This document shows, piece after piece, positions 1 to 4,906 of a stretch of DNA of 5,542 bases. The stretch comes from Peptococcaceae bacterium (lineage in GTDB: Bacteria; Bacillota; DSM-12270; Thermacetogeniales; Thermacetogeniaceae). Below the pieces are notes generated by a model that was not told the DNA's origin, made no database searches, and worked only from the letters and a program-made list of their open reading frames with translations. Each line of letters starts with the position of its first letter. Positions within the stretch are counted from its first letter, which is position 1. Made by a program: the position numbers and the translations under genes. Location: assembly GCA_003132605.1 (NCBI GenBank), contig PKYJ01000167.1:1-5542 (forward strand). The letters run 5' to 3'.

Positions 1-157
1 CCCACTGAAGCCTAGAGCCAGTTAATACAGTGGCGTAGCCGCTCTTATCCCACCGCTTTGTAGAAGCGGGGGCATTAGAGCGGGTAGCCATCTATGGTGA
101 GCCATGGAAGACATGTCTTTGTTGACGCCCCGTCCATTTGGCGGGGATGGTGTTGAC
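1..157 (+). mobile_element. Possible right end of an IS200/IS605-like (TnpB) element with omega-RNA-like hairpins
   Basis: The sequence shows a nested structure. TGGC 31-34 pairs with GCCA 87-90, CCGCTCT 39-45 with AGAGCGG 77-83, and CCC-A-CCGCTT 49-58 with AAGCGGGGG 64-72. A separate 7-bp GC hairpin follows (128-134 with 140-146, loop CATTT) and is succeeded by ATGGTGTTGAC. One frame at 2-25 reads P-L-K-P-R-A-S then stop, which could be the last codons of an upstream gene. A tnpB 3' end overlapping a structured RNA that finishes with a GC hairpin a few bases before the element boundary is the known arrangement of IS605-type right ends and their guide RNAs. The family assignment and the boundary near 157 are inferences. 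The remainder of the element would lie outside the window. It could instead be an unrelated structured transcript end. Confidence 0.4.
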
Positions 158-862
158 CGGACTCGTTTCCCCCGCTGCAATCCTCCCTGGGGGATCGCCT
201 CCATTGTGGTAGTTTTTGCTCTTTACCTGGTACTCAGTTTTGCCCTGGGTATCATCATTGCTGTCTTGGATCTGCACACAGGTCTCCAAATTTCACCATC
301 CGCCCTGCTCCTGGCATCGCTGGCCAGCGAGGGCTTGCTGGCGGTGCTGGTGCTTGGCGTCGTCCGGTTCAGGTATCATTCTTCGCTGAGGATCCTGGGC
401 CTATCCGGCACATCCTGGCGGGATCTGCTCTATTATGGTATCTGCAGTGGGTTTGGGATCAGTTTCCTGATGATAGTTTTCATGAGCGTCTTTTTTTCTT
501 TATCCCATCTGCACCCCCAACCCCAGCCGGTGGTGGATCTGATCGTGTCTGTCGCTCACAGCCGGTGGTTGTTTCTCGGTTGCCTGCTGTTGGCAGGTGT
601 TTTCGCTCCGGTCTGCGAAGAGATGTATTTTCGCGGTTTTGTCTATCCTGTGCTCCGCCACCGCTTCGGTATGCCTGCTGCCGTTCTGATCACTTCCTGC
701 CTGTTTGCCGCCATCCACTTCGATCTGGTGCGTTTTCTCTTCCTGGCGCTGCTGGGCGCCTTTTTGGCCATAGTATGCGAAAAAACCAGGTCGCTCCTTC
801 CTGCTATTGCCGCGCACAGCGTTTACAACCTGGCGTCGATCGTCCTGCTCTTTCTGCACTGA
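104..862 (+). CDS. CPBP-family intramembrane metalloprotease (CAAX protease/Abi-like)
   Basis: This is a polytopic membrane protein of about 252 residues. The family motifs are visible: C-E-E-M-Y-F-R with E172, E173 and R177, then H205-F-D, then H238-S-V-Y-N242. These match the EExxxR, FxxxH and HxxxN-type motifs of the CPBP (Rce1-like) proteases, whose glutamates and histidines form the active site inside the membrane. Hydrophobic segments begin near residue 29 (IASIVVVFALYLV) and recur to the C-terminus. The substrate cannot be told; bacterial members have been linked to peptide maturation, self-immunity and stress. The start is uncertain. ATG 104 has only a weak GGTGA three bases upstream. 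ATG 113, TTG 119 and TTG 122 are in frame, and GTG 206 would remove the first half of the first membrane segment. The first ~17 codons lie in sequence resembling a transposon end. Base composition looks less GC-rich than in the downstream cluster, and a separate promoter follows, so it is probably an independent unit. Confidence 0.85.
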   Translation: MEDMSLLTPRPFGGDGVDRTRFPRCNPPWGIASIVVVFALYLVLSFALGIIIAVLDLHTGLQISPSALLLASLASEGLLAVLVLGVVRFRYHSSLRILGLSGTSWRDLLYYGICSGFGISFLMIVFMSVFFSLSHLHPQPQPVVDLIVSVAHSRWLFLGCLLLAGVFAPVCEEMYFRGFVYPVLRHRFGMPAAVLITSCLFAAIHFDLVRFLFLALLGAFLAIVCEKTRSLLPAIAAHSVYNLASIVLLFLH

Positions 863-892
863 GGTAGGGCTATCGCCGCATCAGGGAATGCG

Positions 893-921
893 TAGACATA
901 CCGTATTGGTTGTGGTATAAT
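893..921 (+). promoter_or_regulatory. Sigma-A-type promoter with extended -10
   Basis: TAGACA at 893-898 matches five of six bases of the -35 consensus. It is followed by exactly 17 bases and a perfect TATAAT at 916-921. The TGG directly before TATAAT forms an extended -10 (TGn). Initiation is predicted around 927-930. The promoter lies just beyond the CPBP stop and points at the glycosyltransferase cluster, so it probably drives that operon. Confidence 0.75.
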
Positions 922-958
922 TGACTAGGATTTGAAATATAAGGGCTTAATGCCCATC

Positions 959-1000
959 CCAATTGAGAAGTAAGCCTTCCGAAGCTTCCTTTTAAATTGG
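959..1000 (+). other. Imperfect stem-loop in the leader
   Basis: CCAATT (959-964) pairs with AATTGG (995-1000). Inside it AGAA (966-969) pairs with TTTT (990-993), with one G-U pair. G970 pairs with C988, and AAGC (972-975) pairs with GCTT (984-987) around an 8-base loop. That is about 15 pairs over 42 bases with two single-base bulges and one mismatch. No T-run follows, so it is not a typical intrinsic terminator. It could be a leader RNA element or a DNA palindrome. Confidence 0.5.
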
Positions 1001-1084
1001 AAAATATCTCTATAATACATCGTACGCCATTTTGGAAACCTATTGACGGAAGTTAGACGTCTATCGAGGTTCACCCGTAGCATT

Positions 1085-1110
1085 TGTATCTTCGTGAAGG
1101 GTTCCTGAAG
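1085..1110 (+). repeat. Leader repeat copy 1 with interrupted palindrome
   Basis: This is the first copy of a 26-base direct repeat, identical to the second at 24 of 26 positions. Its core at 1090-1110 reads CTTC-GT-GAA-GGG-TTC-CT-GAAG, a symmetric arrangement (CTTC, N2, GAA, N3, TTC, N2, GAAG). As DNA it could be an operator for a dimeric regulator. As RNA it can fold into a small hairpin with a GGG loop. Confidence 0.6.
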
Positions 1111-1133
1111 GTGTCGCTGGGTTCAAGGGCAAT

Positions 1134-1145
1134 GTTCAAGGATGT
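1134..1145 (+). promoter_or_regulatory. CsrA-like binding motif (GTTCAAGGATGT)
   Basis: This 12-base stretch matches 11 of 12 positions of the published in-vitro CsrA consensus RUACARGGAUGU. Three further GGA motifs follow before the start codon (1173-1175, 1188-1190, 1197-1199), the last two in or next to the ribosome-binding region. Several GGA sites around a Shine-Dalgarno are the known pattern of CsrA-repressed leaders. Whether this organism has CsrA is not visible here. Confidence 0.3.
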
Positions 1146-1158
1146 GAGCCTTAGTGTC

Positions 1159-1184
1159 TGCATCTTCGTGAAGGATTCCTGAAG
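1159..1184 (+). repeat. Leader repeat copy 2 with interrupted palindrome
   Basis: This is the second copy of the 26-base repeat, offset 74 bases from the first. The core at 1164-1184 reads CTTC-GT-GAA-GGA-TTC-CT-GAAG. The two differences from copy 1 lie outside the symmetric positions, one of them in the central triplet. It ends right before the AGAGGA ribosome-binding site of the following gene, so protein bound here or a hairpin formed here could affect translation. Confidence 0.6.
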
Positions 1185-1200
1185 AGAGGATGTGCAGGAG

Positions 1201-2439
1201 ATGTATGTTGTAAACTTGGGTACGTACCCTCCTAAGCTGTGTGGAATTGCCACGTTTTCCAAGGACCTGAGGGATAATCTGTCCAGGACGGGAGTCGGCG
1301 TCTGGGTCGCGGCTGTTTCAGACGCCGAGTACACTTATGACTATCCTGCCGAGGTGGCGTACGAGATCCGTCAGGAGATAAGAAAGGACTACGCCAAGGC
1401 GGCCCGGCAGATCAACCGGTCTACGGAAGCTGACCTGGTGATCGTCCAGCACGAGTACGGGATCTTTGGAGGAGCAGACGGCGTCTACGTGCTGGACTTC
1501 ACCGACAGCCTGGAAAAGCCCTACCTGCTGGTTGTCCACACGATCCTTTCCTACCCGACAGACAGTCAGAAGGAGATCCTGGGTCACGTGGCCGAAAAAG
1601 CGGCGGTGGTCATCTGTATGACCAAGCGCTCGGCGCGCCTGCTGGAATTTGTCTATGCGGTTCCACCGGAGAAGATCTGCATCGTGTACCATGGGGTTCC
1701 CGTCTTTCAGGTGAAGGACCGGGAGCAGCTCAAGCAGCGCTACGGCTATGCCGGGCGCCAGGTGATCACCACCTTCGGGCTGATCGGCCCGGGCAAGGGC
1801 CTGGAGATTGGCATCAGGGCGCTGCAGGATGTGGTGGTCAGGCACCCGGACGTCCTCTACCTGATCGCCGGCAAGACTCATCCGATGCTGCTCAGGAGAG
1901 AGGGTGAACGCTACCGGGAGATGCTGAACGGGCTGATAGCCGTTCTAGACCTGGGCGATCACGTAAAATTTATCAATCACTACATGGAACATGAGGAACT
2001 CGGCAACTACCTGTACATGACCGATATCTACCTCAGTCCCTACCCCAACCGCGACCAAGCCGTCAGTGGGACGCTGGCCTTTGCTATCGGGTGCGGGCGA
2101 GCGATTGTCTCCACCCCTTACGAATATGCGCTGGCAATGCTGGCCGAAGGGCAGCGCGGACTGATCGCCGCCGATACCACTCCGGAAAATGTCGCCGTCC
2201 TGCTCGACCGGGTGCTGTCCAGCCCGATGCTCAAAGCGCAACTGGAGCAGAAGACCGCCCGGTTGGGCAAGATCATCGGTTGGCCTTACGTGGCGGCGCA
2301 GTATGCTAACCTGGCCACGAGAATCGTCAATCTGGGGCTTGTGGATTGTAAGCTCCGCCTCCTGAGCGCGCCCGGTCCACCGGACCCGGCGCCGCCGCTT
2401 GCGGGCGTGGGAGCGGGAACACCTCATACATTCCTATAG
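1201..2439 (+). CDS. GT4-like (GT-B fold) glycosyltransferase
   Basis: This is a soluble protein of about 412 residues that probably transfers a sugar from a nucleotide donor in the cytoplasm. The N-terminal Rossmann half carries PPKLCGIATF (10-19, acceptor-side loop), QHEYGIFGG (83-91) and VYHGV (162-166). The donor half has FGLIGPGKG (192-200) and LIAGKTH (221-227), then a SPYPNRDQAVSGTLAFAIGCG segment (279-299). The lysine of the donor phosphate site (K199) is present, but the usual preceding arginine is I195. The EX7E glutamates appear to be replaced by Q286 and F294. ATG 1201 is preferred because AGAGGA lies ten bases upstream; GTG 1192 would touch that site. The Pro-rich tail from about residue 380 looks like a linker. 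In many bacteria a transferase of this type is fused to the toroid domain encoded by the next gene. Donor and acceptor cannot be told. Confidence 0.85.
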   Translation: MYVVNLGTYPPKLCGIATFSKDLRDNLSRTGVGVWVAAVSDAEYTYDYPAEVAYEIRQEIRKDYAKAARQINRSTEADLVIVQHEYGIFGGADGVYVLDFTDSLEKPYLLVVHTILSYPTDSQKEILGHVAEKAAVVICMTKRSARLLEFVYAVPPEKICIVYHGVPVFQVKDREQLKQRYGYAGRQVITTFGLIGPGKGLEIGIRALQDVVVRHPDVLYLIAGKTHPMLLRREGERYREMLNGLIAVLDLGDHVKFINHYMEHEELGNYLYMTDIYLSPYPNRDQAVSGTLAFAIGCGRAIVSTPYEYALAMLAEGQRGLIAADTTPENVAVLLDRVLSSPMLKAQLEQKTARLGKIIGWPYVAAQYANLATRIVNLGLVDCKLRLLSAPGPPDPAPPLAGVGAGTPHTFL

Positions 2440-2444
2440 GAGGG
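2438..2444 (+). promoter_or_regulatory. Ribosome-binding site overlapping the upstream stop
   Basis: AGGAGGG begins inside the TAG stop of the preceding glycosyltransferase and lies eight bases before GTG 2453. It fixes that GTG as the start of the next gene over the in-frame GTG 2444 and TTG 2399, and implies translational coupling. Confidence 0.8.
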
Positions 2445-2452
2445 TGTCTGTT

Positions 2453-3514
2453 GTGACCATTGATTACCGCCACTTGAAACGGATGACTGATGAGGGCGGC
2501 ATGCTCCAGTTTGCCAGGTTGAACATGCCTGACACTGACAGCGGTTATACCGTGGATGACAATGCCCGGGCGCTGTTGGTGGCCCTGAACATGGAGGGAG
2601 AAGAGCGCCGGGAGCTTGTGGGCGTCTATATGCGCTTTCTCGATGCCGCCCAACAAACTGATGGCAGATGGTGCAACTGGAAACTGAACGGTCGTTTTGT
2701 GACCGCTATAGATTCCGACGACAGCCAGGGCAGAGCGTTTCTGTCCTGCTGCGCGGCTTCCCTGTGCGAACTGCAGGACGTCAGGGAGGCGGGGCGGAGG
2801 ATGGCGCTGCGGGCGCTGCCGGCGCTGGTCGCTCTGAAATGGCCCCGGTCAGTGGCCTACACCCTGCTGGGGATCTGCCTGAACCCCGGCCTGTCTGACC
2901 GGCGGAGCGGGGCGCTGGCGGGCGTCGCCCGGGATTTTTCCAACTACCTGATCGGCCTCTACGACAGATCCAGACACCGGAACTGGCATTGGTTCGAGGA
3001 TGACCTGACCTACTGCAACGGTATCCTCCCGCATGCCCTATTTGCATACTACTCCTTTGCCCAGGATCGGAAAGCCCTGCGGGTGGCCCGGGATACCCTG
3101 GGGTTCCTTACAGATGCCCTGTTTGCCAGAGGCTATCTGAGCATTGTCGGAAACCGGGGCTGGTGGCACCGGGGTACAGAGATACCCTGCTATGACCAGC
3201 AGCCGGTCGATGCCTGCTCCACGGCCCTGGCCTACGCCCGGGCCTTCCGGGCGACAGGGGACAGCCAGTACCGGTCATTGGCCGAACTTGCCTATAGTTG
3301 GTACCAGGGTAGCAACATCAACCGGATCAGCCTCTATGATGCAACCACCGGGGGTTGTTACGACGCCCTGATTCCAGACGGGGTCAACCTCAACCAGGGG
3401 GCCGAGTCCCTGCTGTCATTGCTTTTGTCCCAGCAGGTGATCAGCGGAATGACATCGACGGGACAGGATACGGAAATTAGAGGCCGGACGCAAGAAGCCG
3501 GAAGCCAGAGTTAG
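2453..3514 (+). CDS. Probable alpha/alpha-toroid protein, glycosyltransferase-associated domain
   Basis: This is a soluble protein of about 353 residues without signal peptide or membrane segment. It begins DYRHLKRMTDEGGMLQFA, followed by GYTVDDNARALL (31-42). Those features match the C-terminal domain found behind GT4 domains in many large bacterial glycosyltransferases (pattern 'HLxRLTDDTGIxQHA ... GYxxDDNARAL'). Further conserved-looking, acid- and aromatic-rich stretches are DSDDSQGRA (87-95), WHWFEDDLTYCNG (178-190), YDQQPVDA (247-254) and NLNQGAES (312-319). Repeated helix-like blocks and these motifs suggest a six-hairpin (alpha/alpha) toroid, as in several glycosidases. Catalysis is unproven; it may be a carbohydrate-processing partner of the upstream transferase. 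The last ~20 residues (from TSTGQ) lie beside or within repeat-like DNA and are probably not ancestral. Confidence 0.75.
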   Translation: MTIDYRHLKRMTDEGGMLQFARLNMPDTDSGYTVDDNARALLVALNMEGEERRELVGVYMRFLDAAQQTDGRWCNWKLNGRFVTAIDSDDSQGRAFLSCCAASLCELQDVREAGRRMALRALPALVALKWPRSVAYTLLGICLNPGLSDRRSGALAGVARDFSNYLIGLYDRSRHRNWHWFEDDLTYCNGILPHALFAYYSFAQDRKALRVARDTLGFLTDALFARGYLSIVGNRGWWHRGTEIPCYDQQPVDACSTALAYARAFRATGDSQYRSLAELAYSWYQGSNINRISLYDATTGGCYDALIPDGVNLNQGAESLLSLLLSQQVISGMTSTGQDTEIRGRTQEAGSQS

Positions 3515-3671
3515 AAGCAAGGTCATCAGTCGACTACTTAAAGGCGAGCGAAAGTGCCGCCTTGTTTGTGAGCGAGGCAAACATTGTTGGTACCCGCGAA
3601 ACGTAGATTAGGAAATGAGAAATTGGAAGCAAAGAAAAAGAGTCCGACATCAGACTTCCTGCATCCGGCTT
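3481..3671. repeat. Repeat-like insert with inverted arms between two cluster genes
   Basis: Arm 3481-3509 and the reverse complement of 3643-3671 agree at 21 of 29 bases, most differences being transitions. Both are built from GGAAGCC/GAAGTC-like purine-rich units. A GAAATT-(A/G)-GA-(G/A)-GC unit also appears directly at 3473 and about 3619. The segment covers the last ~11 codons of the toroid gene, the 69-base spacer and the first ~29 codons of the hydrolase frame. It resembles the short dispersed purine-rich repeats seen between genes in several bacteria. Copies elsewhere in the genome cannot be checked here. Confidence 0.5.
3541..3582 (+). other. Two adjacent small hairpins in the intergenic spacer
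   Basis: Hairpin one pairs AAGGCG-a-GC (3541-3549) with GC-CGCCTT (3556-3563), eight pairs with one bulged A and a GAAAGT loop. Hairpin two follows directly: GTTTG (3564-3568) with CAAAC (3578-3582). Both carry the hexamer GAGCGA (3546-3551, 3570-3575). The only GAGG near the annotated TTG start (3574-3577) sits in the loop of hairpin two. No T-tract follows, so it is not a standard terminator. It may reduce or process the transcript between the genes. Confidence 0.45.
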
Positions 3672-4906
3672 CCGTTAACGAGCCGCAGCAGTTTGTGCTA
3701 GGTGTCAATTACTGGCCGGCGGCCAAGGCCATGTCCTGGTGGCAGGATTTCGACGCTGCGGAAGCGGAAGCGGATTTCGGCAGGATGGCGGCCAGCGGCC
3801 TGAGAACGGTAAGGATCTTCCTGCTCTGGGAGGACTTTCAGCCGTCCCCGTCCAGGATATCGGGCGCTGCCCTGCGCCATCTGGTGCGCCTTGCAGATAT
3901 CGCTGCAGACTGCGGCGTTTTAATCATGCCCACCTTTTTCTGCGGACACATGAGCGGTGTCAACTGGCTGCCCGGTTGGATGCTGGCGCCTGGCAGAGGA
4001 ACAGGGCGCTTTCCGGTGTGGTCAGGGGGACGCCAATTGGTTGCCGGTATCCGCAACTGGTACAGCGACCGGGAGGCGATTGGCGCCCAAAGGTTGCAGT
4101 GCCGTGAGGTGGCCCGCGCCCTGGCCGGCCATCCGGCGGTGTGGGCGTACGACCTGGGCAACGAGTCTTCCAACTGCGTGATCCCCCCGGACCGGAACGC
4201 CGCCCGGCAGTGGCTGGAAGCCATGGTGGGTGAGATCAGGCAAAACAGCGGCAATTGCCGGGTTACTCTAGGCATGCACGCCGAAGATCTGGAGGACGAC
4301 CGGCATTTGTGGCCCCAGGATGCAGCGGCCTGGGGTGATTTTCTGTGCATGCACGGTTATCCCTTTTACCTGTCGTGGGCAGGCGAATCCGATGTGCTGG
4401 TGCTTCCCTTTCTGGGTCTGTTGACGCAATGGCTGGGGGGCAAACCGGTGTTGTTCGAGGAGTTCGGGGCGCCCAGCCGCCCGGTGCTGCCTCCGTACTC
4501 CGGAGAAATGGACCTGGCCGGGTGCAAGACTCCCCTGTGGCCGGAAAACAACGTGGCCGGCTATTACCGGCAAGCCCTGGAGATGCTTTGCCAGGCGGGG
4601 ATGACCGGCGCCATGGCCTGGTGCTACGGCGATTATCACCCCAGCCTATGGTCCCGTCATCCTCTGAAAGACAATCCCCACGAGAGATATTTCGGCCTGT
4701 TCAGGCACGACGGGTCTCCCAAGCCCGCGGTGCAGGCCTTCAGCGAGTTTGCCAACTGTCTGGCTGCAGGCGGGGGCCCAAAAACGGACCCGGAGGCGGG
4801 TACCTGGCTCCGGGGCGAGGACCGGGAGCGCTATTACGACAGCCCCCGGACAGAGTTGCCCAGGCTCTATCTTAAATACAAAGAATGGTTGGAGGTTGAA
4901 TCGTGA
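3584..4906 (+). CDS. GH5-like (clan GH-A) glycoside hydrolase, cytoplasmic
   Basis: The frame gives up to 440 residues with a TIM-barrel signature. It has VLGVNYWP (38-45) at strand 1 and VRIFLLWEDFQPSP (from 76) at strand 3. DLGNES (190-195) follows, with E194 as the likely acid/base, then MHGYP (256-260), LFEEFG (290-295) with E293 as the likely nucleophile, and MAWCYGDYHP with W346 near strand 8. The two glutamates support a retaining mechanism on beta-linked gluco- or manno-type sugars; the substrate is not readable. There is no signal peptide, so it acts inside the cell, consistent with a trimming or transfer role beside glycosyltransferases. The start is doubtful. TTG 3584/3587 have only GAGG upstream, TTG 3623 has TAGGAAA eight bases before it, and GTG 3695 sits at the catalytic domain edge. 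The first ~29 residues (charged, Lys-rich) are repeat-derived. Its stop overlaps the next start. Confidence 0.8.
   Translation: MLVPAKRRLGNEKLEAKKKSPTSDFLHPASVNEPQQFVLGVNYWPAAKAMSWWQDFDAAEAEADFGRMAASGLRTVRIFLLWEDFQPSPSRISGAALRHLVRLADIAADCGVLIMPTFFCGHMSGVNWLPGWMLAPGRGTGRFPVWSGGRQLVAGIRNWYSDREAIGAQRLQCREVARALAGHPAVWAYDLGNESSNCVIPPDRNAARQWLEAMVGEIRQNSGNCRVTLGMHAEDLEDDRHLWPQDAAAWGDFLCMHGYPFYLSWAGESDVLVLPFLGLLTQWLGGKPVLFEEFGAPSRPVLPPYSGEMDLAGCKTPLWPENNVAGYYRQALEMLCQAGMTGAMAWCYGDYHPSLWSRHPLKDNPHERYFGLFRHDGSPKPAVQAFSEFANCLAAGGGPKTDPEAGTWLRGEDRERYYDSPRTELPRLYLKYKEWLEVES
4891..4896 (+). promoter_or_regulatory. Ribosome-binding site inside the hydrolase 3' end
   Basis: GGAGGT lies six bases before GTG 4903 and within the last codons of the hydrolase gene. 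It selects GTG 4903 as the start of the following glycosyltransferase. Confidence 0.8.

Larger units (their letters stand above)
863..1200 (+). other. Non-coding leader region upstream of the glycosyltransferase cluster
   Basis: This 338-base stretch holds no convincing gene and is AT-richer than its flanks. It contains a promoter near its left end, a GGGC-TTAAT-GCCC mini-hairpin at 943-955, a large imperfect stem-loop at 959-1000, a 10-bp perfect palindrome TAGACGTCTA at 1054-1063, and a duplicated GTTCAAGG at 1121-1128 and 1134-1141. The right end carries two copies of a 26-bp repeat. No hairpin followed by a T-tract is seen after the CPBP stop, so I call no terminator. If transcription starts near 928, the transcript has a leader of about 270 bases, unusually long and compatible with post-initiation control. 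Confidence 0.7.

Noticed and set aside
943..955. GGGC-TTAAT-GCCC hairpin as terminator of the CPBP gene
   Set aside because: Only four pairs, no T-tract after it, and it lies downstream of the predicted promoter.
1011..1016. A second perfect TATAAT that could be another promoter for the cluster
   Set aside because: No acceptable -35 at 16-18 bases upstream (sequence there is CCTTTT-like) and no TG extension.
1084..1182. Short + strand frame ending ...CIFVKDS that could encode a 16-32 residue peptide
   Set aside because: Start would be TTG 1084 or ATG 1132 with no good ribosome-binding site. It runs through both repeat copies in different frames, so the DNA repeat explains it better.
1085..1184. 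CRISPR-like repeat-spacer pair
   Set aside because: Only two imperfect copies, a 48-base gap, internal palindromes and no cas genes.
1318..1881. Long minus-strand open frame opposite the first glycosyltransferase
   Set aside because: It is a GC-rich antisense shadow of a gene with clear family motifs; composition is not protein-like.
3838..4350. Minus-strand open frame opposite the hydrolase
   Set aside because: Shadow of the hydrolase frame, which holds the catalytic motifs; no ribosome-binding site or recognisable domain.
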